Shown: piece after piece, positions 24,181 through 32,775 of the stretch
Numbering within the stretch: the stretch's first letter is position 1
How the letters are laid out: each line of letters opens with the position of its first letter
Assembly: GCF_015291725.1 (NCBI RefSeq)
Contig: NZ_CP030038.1
Location: 6,437,001 to 6,501,000 of the forward strand
Source: Bradyrhizobium sp. CCBAU 51765
GTDB taxonomy: Bacteria > Pseudomonadota > Alphaproteobacteria > Rhizobiales > Xanthobacteraceae
Length of the DNA: 64,000 nucleotides
Reading direction: 5' to 3'
Notes under the pieces: model-generated
Database searches by the model: none
What the model was told of the DNA's origin: nothing
The model's input: the letters and a program-made list of their open reading frames with translations, nothing else
Translations under genes and position numbers: made by a program

Positions 24181-25293
24181 ATGGAACGCATCCTCGATTT
24201 GATATACGAGGCCGCCGGCCAACAAGACCTCTGGCCTGCCGTTCTCACCGCTATCGCCGATCTCACAGGAAGCGAAGGCGGGATATTGTTCGGACAATCG
24301 GTCGCGGCCGAGCAGGTCTACTTCGATTTCAACGGCCGCTTGAACCAGCAATGCAATCAGGCCTACCAGGAACGCCATATGCAGAATGCCTGGTCGGAGG
24401 CCATGGAGGACAAGCCGATAGGGCAAGTGGTCCTGTCGGACGAAGTGGTGCCGCTGCGCGAACTCGAAAAATCGGCCTTCTACGACGAGGTCCTCAGGCC
24501 GCAAGGCATCGGACACAACGCGATGATTGCGCTGGCAGCGAAGGATGACTTCCGTGTGGCCTTCAACATCTGCCGCAGCAGGCGCCGCGGAGAATTCGAC
24601 GCAGCCGGCCGTAAACACATCGAAATGCTGGCTCCCCATCTGCGGAGATCCGTCACATTGGGATTTCGCCTGACCGGGTATCACGCATTGAGGAGAGCCG
24701 CGTTCGACGTGATCGATCAACTGGCGGACGGCGTCGTCGTCATGGGTCCCAGGGCACATGTCATCTTTGCGAACCAGGCGTCCTGTTCGCTGGAAGCGGA
24801 AGGGACTCTCAAGCTCAGGCCTTCGATGGCGACCTGGTCAGCCCCGCATTCGAGACGCCTCGCAAACCTTGTCCGGTCGACATTGGCCGGCGGAGCCGGC
24901 GGAACGATGAGTGTTCCCGCGGTGGAGGGGACGCGGCTTCTGACTATTGTCGTCGTGGGACTGCGCAGCGAAGAAGTCGGGATGCTCGGTGGGGCCTTCA
25001 TCCGCAACGCGGCCTGCGCCGCCTTCGTGATCGATCCCTCGCAAAGAGGAACGGCGAGCTCGCAGCAATTGACGGACGCATATGGCTTGACCAGGGCGGA
25101 AGCGCGCGTGGCAGTTGCAGCGTCCTCCGGCGGGACGACATCCGAAGCAGCCGTCATGCTGGGACTGTCCGCCAATACGGTCAAAACGCATCTCAGGCGA
25201 GTCTTTGTCAAAACCGACACGAGAGGTCAGGCTGAGCTTGCCGCACTTCTCGCGACGATAGGTGTCGTCAGATCCCCTGGCGAGGCCTCGTAG
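24181..25293 (+). CDS. LuxR-type transcriptional regulator
   Basis: A 370-residue regulator. The C-terminal helix-turn-helix is clear: YGLTRAEARVAVAASSGGTT, SEAAVMLGLSANTVKTHLRR and VFVKTDTRGQAELAALL (NarL/FixJ type). The long N-terminal part (residues 1-300) is a GAF/PAS-like sensor region with no visible phosphoacceptor receiver, so the signal is unknown. It is the last gene of the TauE/SafE group and may control it. Confidence 0.85.
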   Translation: MERILDLIYEAAGQQDLWPAVLTAIADLTGSEGGILFGQSVAAEQVYFDFNGRLNQQCNQAYQERHMQNAWSEAMEDKPIGQVVLSDEVVPLRELEKSAFYDEVLRPQGIGHNAMIALAAKDDFRVAFNICRSRRRGEFDAAGRKHIEMLAPHLRRSVTLGFRLTGYHALRRAAFDVIDQLADGVVVMGPRAHVIFANQASCSLEAEGTLKLRPSMATWSAPHSRRLANLVRSTLAGGAGGTMSVPAVEGTRLLTIVVVGLRSEEVGMLGGAFIRNAACAAFVIDPSQRGTASSQQLTDAYGLTRAEARVAVAASSGGTTSEAAVMLGLSANTVKTHLRRVFVKTDTRGQAELAALLATIGVVRSPGEAS

Positions 25294-25403
25294 CCACGAT
25301 CGAGCGGAGCGAGAGCCGGGACTTGTCCGCCTGGCCTTGGACTGCGCCTTCGCCCTTCGAGCTACGGCGGACGCTCCATCCGGACGTGGAGCTGCGGCTG
25401 CAG

Positions 25404-25919
25404 CTACCCCCGCGCCTTGCTCCAGTCGGGGCCGACCGGGCCCGACACGCCCTCAAAGGCGCCGTCGACGAGCTCGAACACCAGGATACGGGCGGCATCG
25501 ACGGGGCCCGGCATGGTGACGCGGCCCTTGGGGACCGGCTTGAAACCGACGCGGCTGTAATAGGGCTCATCGCCGACCAGCAGCACGAGCCGGTGGCCTT
25601 TCGCTTTCGCATCCTTCAGCGCGCGCTCCATCAACGTACGGCCGACGCCGCGGCCGCGGAACGGCGGCTCGACGGTGAGCGGCCCGAGCAGCAGCGCGGG
25701 CGTGTCGCCGATCAGGATCGGCAACTGCCTGACCGAGCCGACCAGCAGCGTGCCGATGCGGGCGGTGAAGGACAGTTCGAGCAGATGGTCGACGTGCTCG
25801 CGAATCCGGTAGGCGCTCAGCACGAAGCGGCCGGGACCGAAGGTACGTTCGTGCAGCCGCTCGATCGCCTGAGCGTCGCCGGCGGCCTCGGGAAGGATGG
25901 TCAGTGAGAGGTCGGTCAT
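25404..25919 (-). CDS. GNAT family N-acetyltransferase
   Basis: A 171-residue acetyltransferase. The acetyl-CoA site is LLLGPLTVEPPFRGRGVGRT followed by LMERALKDAKAKGHRLVLLVG, and the end DEPYYSRVGFKPVPKG matches the YhbS-like subgroup. The substrate is unknown. It starts at ATG 25919 and sits beside a remnant of a glycosyltransferase tail. Confidence 0.9.
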   Translation of the reverse strand: MTDLSLTILPEAAGDAQAIERLHERTFGPGRFVLSAYRIREHVDHLLELSFTARIGTLLVGSVRQLPILIGDTPALLLGPLTVEPPFRGRGVGRTLMERALKDAKAKGHRLVLLVGDEPYYSRVGFKPVPKGRVTMPGPVDAARILVFELVDGAFEGVSGPVGPDWSKARG

Positions 25920-25974
25920 GTCATCCGGCGGAGTAGCATCTGCGAATGCGGAGGTCCATGGGCGCGGCCCCCAC

Positions 25975-26109
25975 TCAGTCCCGTTTCAACGCAGGCTGGG
26001 ACAGGTAGGCCAGCATCTTCATCTCTCGCCGCCCCCGCGTGACCGTGTCGAGCACGAGCCCGGACGACGCCGACAGCAGGGCCATGATCATCAGGCCCGT
26101 CGACAGCAC
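25975..26109 (-). pseudogene. possible tail of a glycosyltransferase family 2 enzyme
   Basis: Minus-strand translation from GTG 26109 reads MLSTGLMIMALLSASSGLVL and then DTVTRGRREMKMLAYLSQPA followed by LKRD and a stop. A membrane helix followed by D.VTRGRREMK.LAYL resembles the C-terminus of polyprenyl-phosphate glycosyltransferases. A TGA lies in frame just upstream. It may instead be a genuine 44-residue mini-protein; the call is from pattern memory. Confidence 0.35.
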
Positions 26110-26203
26110 GGATCGCAAGACAGATCAGACCGAAAGCGGGTTTGGCAATCTTCATCCGGTTTTCCGTGGCGGCGGTCGAGCCGGTCACTGGCACAGGCCG
26201 CCC

Positions 26204-26695
26204 TCAGCGCCACGTCGCAATCAAGGGCCGGTCGTCGAGCACTTCCGCGATCCGCAGCCGCGTGCCGGGCGTGGTGCCCTCGGGCAGCGCCGTGATCGCG
26301 AAGAACCCGCATTCGACGATCTCGCGGTTGGGCGCGGGCAGGCGGGCCTGCCTGAACTGCCTGACGACATAGACCGCGACATGGTCGCGGCGGGAGACGT
26401 GGCTGTTGAGGAAGATGCCGTGCAGCATGGCGTCTCCGGTGAGATCGATGTCGCCCTCCTCCTTGAGCTCGCGCCGCATCGCCTGCTCCATGGTCTCGCC
26501 GTGGTCGACGCCGCCGCCAGGCAGATACCAGCCGCTGACGTAGCTGTGCCTGACGAGAAAGACCCGATCCTCGGCATCCAGCACCACGGCGCGGACGCCG
26601 AGCGTCATGCCGCGGACGAGCAGGAAGTAGGCGTGGAAGAGCCGCCGCAGCAGCGGCTCGGCTTTCCGTCGGACACGGTTCAGACTTTCTCCCAT
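26204..26695 (-). CDS. NUDIX hydrolase
   Basis: A 163-residue NUDIX protein with the box GGVDHGETMEQAMRRELKEE GDI. The catalytic Glu residues are present, but the glycine of EExG is shifted (EEGD), a small deviation. The preceding context SGWYLPGGG and the N-terminal basic helix (RVRRKAEPLLRRLFHAY) are typical of the group that acts on nucleotide-like substrates. ATG 26695 has GGGGAAG upstream. It faces the metallophosphoesterase gene, with which it shares a 92-base divergent promoter. Confidence 0.85.
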   Translation of the reverse strand: MGESLNRVRRKAEPLLRRLFHAYFLLVRGMTLGVRAVVLDAEDRVFLVRHSYVSGWYLPGGGVDHGETMEQAMRRELKEEGDIDLTGDAMLHGIFLNSHVSRRDHVAVYVVRQFRQARLPAPNREIVECGFFAITALPEGTTPGTRLRIAEVLDDRPLIATWR

Positions 26696-26787
26696 CAGAC
26701 TTCCCCGCCGCCCCGTTTCAGGCCCTGCTTGCGCGCCGGGCGCGACCTTGCCATTACGGTAGAGCAATAGCGAGGCAATCGCGCGTC

Positions 26788-27669
26788 ATGGCTCCCTTCA
26801 CGCTCGCCCATCTGTCCGACCCGCATCTGCCGCCTTTGCCGAAGCCTCGGCTGATCGAGCTCGCGGGCAAGCGCGCGCTCGGCTATGTCAACTGGACGCG
26901 CAACCGCCACAAATACCAGCGCCGCGAGGTTCTCGACGCACTCGTCGCCGATATGAGGGCGCAGGCGCCCGACCACATCGCGGTGACGGGCGATCTCGTC
27001 AACCTCGCGCTGGAGGCGGAATTCGCGCCGGCCCTCGCCTGGCTCGAGAGCGTCGGCCCGCCTGAGCGCGTGACCGCGATTCCCGGCAACCATGACGCCT
27101 ATGTCCGTGCCACCTTTCATCGTTTCGGCGAGACGTTTGCGCCCTATCTTGCCGGCGACGACGGCCGCATCGGTTTTCCGTCCGTGCGCCGGCGCGGACC
27201 GCTTGCGCTGATCAGCCTGTCCACGGCGGTACCGACCCTGCCGCTGATGGCGACGGGCACGCTCGGGCCCGATCAGCTCGCCTCGCTCGAACAGGTGCTC
27301 GAACGGCTCGCGGCGGAGGACGTCTTCCGCGTGCTGCTGGTGCATCATCCGCTGAAATCCGATGCCCGCCAGAAACGGATGACGGACGCGCCCGCGCTGC
27401 TGGCGCTGCTCAAGCGTCACGGCGTCGAGCTGATCCTGCACGGGCACGACCACGTTCATTCGACGATATGGGTCGAAGGTCCCAACGGAAACATTCCCGC
27501 GCTCGGCGTTCCCTCGGCCTCCGCACTCGCGCACGGACGCTACCCGGCGGCGGCGTATAATCTGCTGACGATCGAAAAGGACAATGCCGGCTGGCGCTGC
27601 GAGCAGACGGTGCGGAGCCTGGGGGCTGGATTTCAGGTCGGGCAGATCAAGCATGCGAGGTTGATTTAG
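26788..27669 (+). CDS. metallophosphoesterase
   Basis: A 293-residue calcineurin-type phosphoesterase. The metal ligands are all present: LSDPHLPP (DxH), VTGDLVNLAL (GDxxN), AIPGNHDAYV (GNHD), LLVHHPLK (H) and LHGHDHVHST (GHxH). This layout matches class III cyclic-nucleotide-type phosphodiesterases, but the substrate is not settled. It starts at ATG 26788, is divergent from a NUDIX gene, and ends at a palindromic repeat. Confidence 0.9.
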   Translation: MAPFTLAHLSDPHLPPLPKPRLIELAGKRALGYVNWTRNRHKYQRREVLDALVADMRAQAPDHIAVTGDLVNLALEAEFAPALAWLESVGPPERVTAIPGNHDAYVRATFHRFGETFAPYLAGDDGRIGFPSVRRRGPLALISLSTAVPTLPLMATGTLGPDQLASLEQVLERLAAEDVFRVLLVHHPLKSDARQKRMTDAPALLALLKRHGVELILHGHDHVHSTIWVEGPNGNIPALGVPSASALAHGRYPAAAYNLLTIEKDNAGWRCEQTVRSLGAGFQVGQIKHARLI

Positions 27670-27675
27670 TTGGCT

Positions 27676-27777
27676 GTCATTCCGGGGCGCGCGGCAGCGC
27701 GAACCCGGAATCCATTCACCCGCATGCGCTGTTGCTCGATGGATTCCGGGCTCGCGCTTCGCGCGCCCCGGAATGAC
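27676..27777. repeat. palindromic repeat, CATTCCGGGG family
   Basis: Arms GTCATTCCGGGG and CCCCGGAATGAC enclose a second stem GGATTCCGGG / CCCGGAATCC. It lies between convergent genes and can fold as a long cruciform. Same family as 15757-15836 and 61021-61119. Confidence 0.9.
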
Positions 27778-27789
27778 GAGGAGAGAGTC

Positions 27790-28344
27790 TCACCAGCTCC
27801 GCAGGGCGGCCAGCACCGCAACCCCGAACAACGCGGCAGCGCCGAGCACGAACCCGAGCACGAACGGCCAGACGCGCGAGCGGCGCGGCGGCACGGTGGC
27901 CGGTGCCTGCGGTTCGGGCGGGACCACCATCGCACGCTCGCGCTCGACCATGCGGCGCGCGACATAATCGGTGACGGCCTCGACGATCACAGCGGTGTCG
28001 TGCGATTCGGCGAGCACGATGCGGCCGAAGCGGGTGTCCTGGACGAAGCGGTACATCCGCTTGTCGCGCCCCATCACGATGTGGGCGACGACGTCGATCC
28101 AGAGTCTTGGCGTATCGCCCTGGCTGATGCCGCGGTCGAACAGGTCGATCTGATCAGGCACCTGCGCGAACAGGGGATCGAGCCCGTCGTTGAGGATCTC
28201 GAGCCGCGCCACCTCGGCGTCCCTGAGATCGACCACGACGCCGGTCCGGTCGGCGGCCTCGATCCGTGCGCGCAGCAGTGCATCGCGCAGCCGCACCGGG
28301 CGCGGCTGGCCGGGATGGGTCCCGCTGGTCTCGGGCTCTGACAT
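27790..28344 (-). CDS. hypothetical membrane-anchored protein
   Basis: A 184-residue protein. The first 150 residues are soluble and charged (RLRDALLRARIEAADRTGVV, FDRGISQGDTPRLWIDVVAH, MGRDKRMYRFVQDTRFGRIV). The last 25 form one membrane helix (VWPFVLGFVLGAAALFGVAV). This is a tail-anchored layout with the bulk in the cytoplasm. It looks conserved in rhizobia but has no named domain that I recognise. Confidence 0.75.
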   Translation of the reverse strand: MSEPETSGTHPGQPRPVRLRDALLRARIEAADRTGVVVDLRDAEVARLEILNDGLDPLFAQVPDQIDLFDRGISQGDTPRLWIDVVAHIVMGRDKRMYRFVQDTRFGRIVLAESHDTAVIVEAVTDYVARRMVERERAMVVPPEPQAPATVPPRRSRVWPFVLGFVLGAAALFGVAVLAALRSW

Positions 28345-28542
28345 TGTCGGCCTCGTCCTCGACTTTCCACCATTAACCTATCAGCAACCACATCCTCCGC
28401 AAAGCCCCACAATTCCAGATACTTACAGCGCCCCACAGCCTTTACACCTGTGCCAAAAACAGACGATCCCACCCAGGCTCGAGGCCTGGATGGGACCATC
28501 CGTCCTTGGACGTCTTCTTAGGTGAGTTCGGCAGCCGCCTGA

Positions 28543-28755
28543 TCAGGCTGCCGGGGCGCGCTGCGGCTCTTCCACGATCGAGAAGCGGACGCCGGCCTTG
28601 TGGCGGCTCTCTTCCGACACCTCGCGCCAGCAGTCCTCAGCCTCCTTGCGGGACTTGAACGGACCTTTGACCTGGGCCGAGCCTTCCACGAGCTTGTGGA
28701 AGTTCATCGAACCGAACTCGCCGCCGATCACCCAGAAATTGCTGCCTTTGGTCAT
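28543..28755 (-). CDS. DUF4170 domain protein
   Basis: A 70-residue protein with the DUF4170 pattern NFWVIGGEFGSMNFHKLVEG, GPFKSRKEAEDCWREVSEE and ending FSIVEE. The fold is a small SPOR-like sheet. It is close downstream of isocitrate lyase (32-base gap) and may be part of its transcript. Function unknown. Confidence 0.85.
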   Translation of the reverse strand: MTKGSNFWVIGGEFGSMNFHKLVEGSAQVKGPFKSRKEAEDCWREVSEESRHKAGVRFSIVEEPQRAPAA

Positions 28756-28787
28756 TGTCAGTCTCCTATCGAGAGTAGCGTGGTTCG

Positions 28788-30419
28788 TTAGCCGAACTGG
28801 TTCATGGTGTTGTGGGCGCCGCCCGCCTTCAGGGCCGCTTCGCCGGCGAAGTACTCCTTGTGGTCGTCGCCGATGTCGGAGCCGGCCATGTTCTGATGCT
28901 TCACGCAGGCGATGCCCTGACGGATCTCGGCGCGCTGGACGTTCTTGACGTAGCCGAGCATGCCCTGCTCGCCGAAATACTCCCTGGCCAGATTGTCGGT
29001 CGAGAGCGCTGCCGTGTGATAGGTCGGCAGCGTGATCAGGTGGTGGAAGATGCCGGCGCGCTTGGCCGAATCCGCCTGGAAGGTGCGGATGCGCTCGTCG
29101 GCTTCCTGCGCCAGCGGCGTGTCGTCATACTCCGCCTTCATCAGCTCGGCCCGGTTGTACTTGCTGACGTCCTTGCCGGCTTCCTTCCAGGCATCGAAGA
29201 CCTGCCAACGGAAGTTGAGGGTCCAGTTGAACGACGGCGAGTTGTTGTAGGCGAGCTTGGCGTTCGGCACGACCTTGCGGATGCGGTCGACCATGCTGGC
29301 GATCTGCTCGATATGCGGCTTCTCGGTCTCGATCCAGAGCAGGTCGGCACCGTTCTGCAGCGAGGTGATACAGTCGAGCACGCAGCGGTCTGCACCGGTG
29401 CCGGGGCGGAACTGGTAGAGGTTGGAGGGCAGCCGCTTCGGACGCATCATCTTGCCGTTGCGGTTGATGATGACGTCGCCGTTGCGGGCGTTCTCCGGCG
29501 TGATCTCCTCGCAGTCGAGGAAGCTGTTGTACTGGTCGCCGATGTCGCCGGGCTTGTGGCTGACGGCGATCTGCTGCGTCAGGCCGGCGCCGAGCGAATC
29601 GGTGCGGGTCACGATGACGCCGTCTTCGACGCCGAGCTCGAGGAAGGCGTGGCGGCAGGCACGGATCTTCGCCAGGAAGACCTCATGCGGCACGGTGACC
29701 TTGCCGTCCTGGTGGCCGCACTGCTTCTCGTCCGAGACCTGGTTCTCGATCTGCAGCGCGCAGGCGCCCGCCTCGATCATCTTCCTGGCGAGCAGATAGG
29801 TCGCCTCGGCATTGCCGAAGCCGGCATCGATGTCGGCGATGACGGGCACGACATGAGTCTGGAAGTTGTCGATCTTCTCGATCAGCTCCTTCTCGCGGGT
29901 CTTGTCGCCTTCCTTGCGCGCCTTGTCGAGGCTGCGGAAGATGTCGTTCAGCTCGCGCGAATCCGCCTGGCGCAGGAAGGTGTAGAGCTCTTCGATCAGC
30001 GCCGGCACCGAGGTCTTCTCGTGCATCGACTGGTCGGGCAGCGGACCGAACTCGGAGCGCAGCGCGGCGATCATCCAGCCCGAGAGATAGAGGTAGGTCC
30101 GATCGGTCTTGCCGAAATGCTTCTTGACCGAGATCAGCTTCTGCTGGGCGATGAAGCCGTGCCAGCAGCCGAGCGACTGGGTGTACTTGGTGGGGTCGCC
30201 GTCATAGGCGGCCATGTCCGCGCGCATCAAGGCCGCGGTGTAGCGGGCGACGTCGAGACCGGTCTTGAAGCGGTTCTGCAGGCGCATGCGCGCGACGGCC
30301 TCGGCCGTCACTCCGTTCCAGGTCGGCTGGGTCTCAAGGAGCGCCTGGGCTGCCTCGACCTCGCTCTGATAGGAGGCCGGACGCAGGAGGGGGCTGATGC
30401 CGCGGGGCTGGTAGTTCAT
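28788..30419 (-). CDS. aceA: isocitrate lyase
   Basis: A 543-residue isocitrate lyase, which cleaves isocitrate to glyoxylate and succinate in the glyoxylate shunt. Landmarks are IADIDAGFGNAEATYLLARK, the active-site loop DEKQCGHQDGKVTVP (catalytic Cys), VTRTDSLGAG, and the binding sequence NNSPSFNWTLNF. Compared with the short E. coli enzyme (about 434) it belongs to the longer subgroup, and the usual KKCGH is KQCGH. ATG 30419 is preferred over the longer open frame (to 30563) because the AAAGGATCAGG site and the conserved N-terminus start there. The divergent regulator at 30650 should control it. Confidence 0.95.
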   Translation of the reverse strand: MNYQPRGISPLLRPASYQSEVEAAQALLETQPTWNGVTAEAVARMRLQNRFKTGLDVARYTAALMRADMAAYDGDPTKYTQSLGCWHGFIAQQKLISVKKHFGKTDRTYLYLSGWMIAALRSEFGPLPDQSMHEKTSVPALIEELYTFLRQADSRELNDIFRSLDKARKEGDKTREKELIEKIDNFQTHVVPVIADIDAGFGNAEATYLLARKMIEAGACALQIENQVSDEKQCGHQDGKVTVPHEVFLAKIRACRHAFLELGVEDGVIVTRTDSLGAGLTQQIAVSHKPGDIGDQYNSFLDCEEITPENARNGDVIINRNGKMMRPKRLPSNLYQFRPGTGADRCVLDCITSLQNGADLLWIETEKPHIEQIASMVDRIRKVVPNAKLAYNNSPSFNWTLNFRWQVFDAWKEAGKDVSKYNRAELMKAEYDDTPLAQEADERIRTFQADSAKRAGIFHHLITLPTYHTAALSTDNLAREYFGEQGMLGYVKNVQRAEIRQGIACVKHQNMAGSDIGDDHKEYFAGEAALKAGGAHNTMNQFG

Positions 30420-30547
30420 GGACCTGATCCTTTCGCTGACGATGGCGATGGCTAGCCATCGACATTCTTGACAGTGCATTGCGAGATGCGTGTCAGGAGC
30501 TAAACGCGAAAACGGAAAATTCGGATAGAGGGCTTGTTTCTGATTGG

Positions 30548-30602
30548 TGATGTCATGTAACATCAGAACATGTAATAGATGTTATTTTGTAAATTTTGTA
30601 AA
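30548..30602. promoter_or_regulatory. putative operator sites between aceA and its regulator
   Basis: Three candidate sites lie in an unusually A/T-rich 55 bases. Inverted repeat TGATGT / ACATCA is at 30548-30565. Inverted repeat AACAT / ATGTT is at 30567-30583. A tandem direct repeat TTTGTAAA T TTTGTAAA is at 30586-30602. RamB of Corynebacterium binds TTTGCAAA-like sequences, so the tandem repeat is the best operator candidate. This is inference from motif shape. Confidence 0.5.
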
Positions 30603-30649
30603 TTAATGGGTTAGCAAGCCTGACCTTGATGAGCCTGGAGGCCTGAGAC

Positions 30650-32095
30650 ATGCCCGCCGTTTCCGGCAAGAAACTCTTCGTCGGCCCGCGCTTCCGGAGG
30701 ATCCGGCAGCAATTGGGGCTGTCGCAGACCCAGATCGCCGAGGGGCTCGGGATCTCGCCGAGCTATGTCAACCTGATCGAACGCAACCAGCGCCCGGTGA
30801 CCGCGCAAATCCTGCTGCGCCTTGCCGAGACCTATGACCTCGACCTGCGCGACCTCGCCACCGCTGACGAGGACCGCTTCTTCGCCGAGCTCAACGAGAT
30901 CTTCTCCGATCCCTTGTTCCGCCAGATCGACCTGCCCAAGCAGGAGCTGCGCGACCTCGCCGAGCTCTGCCCCGGCGTCACTCACGCGCTGCAGCGGCTC
31001 TACGCCGCCTATACCGAGGCGCGCCAAGGCGAGACGCTGGCCGCCGCGCAAATGGCCGACCGCGACGTCGGCACGCGCTATGAGGCCAATCCGGTCGAGC
31101 GCGTACGTGAACTGATCGAGGCCAACCGCAACTATTTCCCGGAGCTCGAACAGGCCGCAGAGACTCTGCGCGACGAACTGAACGTGCCGGCCGAAGGGCT
31201 GTATGCGGCGCTCGCGGCGCGCCTGCGTGAAAAGCACTCGATCCAGACCCGCATCATGCCGGTTGACGTGATGCGCGAGACGCTGCGGCGCTTCGACCGG
31301 CATCGCCGCCAGCTCTTGATCTCGGAGCTGGTCGACCCGCCCGGCCGCGCGTTCCAGCTTGCCTTCCAGCTCGGCCTTGGCGAATGCGCGCAAGCCCTGG
31401 AGACCATCGTCGGCCGCGCCGGCCCGCTGGACGACGCGCCGCGCCGCCTGTTCCGCATCACCCTCGGCAATTACTTCGCAGCGGCGGTGATGATGCCCTA
31501 TCCGGCCTTCCTTGCCGCAGCCGAAGCGCTGAATTACGACATCCACGTGCTGGCGCAGCGCTTCAATTCCGGCTTCGAGCAGGTCTGCCACCGCCTCACC
31601 ACCCTGCAGCGGCCGAACGCGCGCGGCATTCCGTTCTTCCTCTTGCGCGTCGACAATGCCGGCAACGTCTCGAAGCGCTTCTCCTCCGGCACCTTCCCGT
31701 TCTCGAAATTCGGCGGCACCTGCCCGCTGTGGAACGTGCACTCGACCTTCGACACGCCGGACCGCCTGCTCAAGCAGGTGATCGAACTGCCGGACGGCAC
31801 GCGCTATTTCTCGATCGCGCAGATGGTGCGCCGCCCCATCGCGCCGCACCCGCTGCCGCAGCCGCGCTTCGCCATCGGCCTCGGCTGCGAGATCCGTCAC
31901 GCCGCACGCCTGACCTATGCCGCCGGCATCGACCTGGAGAAAACCGAGGGCACGCCGATCGGCGTCAACTGCCGCCTCTGCGAGCGCGAAAACTGCGCCC
32001 AGCGTGCCGAGCCCCCGATCACGCGCACGCTGATCCTGGACGAGACGACGCGGCGGGTGAGCTCGTTCGCGTTCTCGAATGCACGGGAGTTGTGA
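30650..32095 (+). CDS. RamB/ScfR-type regulator (XRE plus IrrE-like domain)
   Basis: A 481-residue regulator. An XRE-type helix-turn-helix occupies residues 10-65 (QLGLSQTQIAEGLGISPSYV, NLIERNQRPVTAQ). An IrrE-like region and DUF2083 follow. The C-terminus has the family's cysteines (CRLCERENCAQRAEPP). This family regulates genes for acetate, propionate and short acyl-CoA use, including isocitrate lyase in actinobacteria. Here it is divergent from aceA with 230 bases between. GGAGG stands 9 bases before ATG 30650. It has no protease motif in the IrrE-like region (no HExxH), as expected for this family. Confidence 0.85.
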   Translation: MPAVSGKKLFVGPRFRRIRQQLGLSQTQIAEGLGISPSYVNLIERNQRPVTAQILLRLAETYDLDLRDLATADEDRFFAELNEIFSDPLFRQIDLPKQELRDLAELCPGVTHALQRLYAAYTEARQGETLAAAQMADRDVGTRYEANPVERVRELIEANRNYFPELEQAAETLRDELNVPAEGLYAALAARLREKHSIQTRIMPVDVMRETLRRFDRHRRQLLISELVDPPGRAFQLAFQLGLGECAQALETIVGRAGPLDDAPRRLFRITLGNYFAAAVMMPYPAFLAAAEALNYDIHVLAQRFNSGFEQVCHRLTTLQRPNARGIPFFLLRVDNAGNVSKRFSSGTFPFSKFGGTCPLWNVHSTFDTPDRLLKQVIELPDGTRYFSIAQMVRRPIAPHPLPQPRFAIGLGCEIRHAARLTYAAGIDLEKTEGTPIGVNCRLCERENCAQRAEPPITRTLILDETTRRVSSFAFSNAREL

Positions 32096-32127
32096 GGGGG
32101 CGATTGGTGTGCACTACGCACACCACT

Positions 32128-32226
32128 GTCATGCCCGCGCAGGCGGGGCATCCAGTACGTCGCGGCCCATCGACTCTATCACTGCTGTCACGGAGTACTG
32201 GATTGCCCGCCTTCGCGGGCAATGAC
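32128..32226. repeat. palindromic repeat, TCATGCCCGCGCAGGCGGG family
   Basis: Outer arms GTCATGCCCGCGCAGGCGGG and GCCCGCCTTCGCGGGCAATGAC, with inner AGTAC / GTACT pair. The second copy is at 41025-41124. It follows the regulator gene. Confidence 0.9.
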
Positions 32227-32253
32227 CGCGGAATGTGTGGCGACCGCCAGAGC

Positions 32254-32547
32254 CTACGCCAGCGTATGCACGATCACCGGCCCCGCCACGGCGCGCGCGT
32301 CGCCGGCCAGCAGCGGGCCCAGGTTCTTCTCGATCCAGGCGATCGCGCGCCGGTTCGCCTCCTCGGCCTGCTCGAACTTGTCGAAGATCGAGATCGCGGT
32401 GACCGTGTCGTCGCCGGCATAGACGACGTAGTAGGCGCGAAAGCCATCGACGTCGCTGATGATCGGAACGGCGCCGTCCTTGATGCGGCGCGCCAGCTCT
32501 TCCGCGCTCCCGCTTTTCGCCTTGGCCTGACGGATGGCGGCATACAT
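32254..32547 (-). CDS. ABM-like small protein (paralogue of 3907-4212)
   Basis: A 97-residue protein MYAAIRQAKAKSGSAEELAR..., with VDGFRAYYVVYAGDDTVTAI and SIFDKFEQAEEANRRAIAWI. It shares order and key residues (IR, GFR.Y.V.AGD, IFD, A..AN) with 3907-4212. An excellent AGGAGG lies 5 bases before the ATG. The ferredoxin-fold dimeric barrel is inferred. No operon partner. Confidence 0.75.
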   Translation of the reverse strand: MYAAIRQAKAKSGSAEELARRIKDGAVPIISDVDGFRAYYVVYAGDDTVTAISIFDKFEQAEEANRRAIAWIEKNLGPLLAGDARAVAGPVIVHTLA

Positions 32548-32775
32548 GGCATCCTCCTCCGGCTATCTGGACTTTGGGCCTGTGACCCGGAGCCGATGAT
32601 ACGCCGATGCAGGCGGCCGATCCACGCTTGGTTAACCCCGCGCTAATCCGCCCGTGCGATCTGCAACCAGAGATTAAACACGCCTCAACATCGGCGCCCT
32701 AGTCTCGCCCCACTCACGTTTCGCAAGCAACGGCGGCCTATTCTGCCGGGCGAAGTGACATCAGGGGGCTTCATC

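Noticed and set aside
28812..30455. Plus-strand frame of 547 codons opposite aceA
   Set aside because: Antisense shadow of isocitrate lyase; the minus-strand protein has the full enzyme signature.
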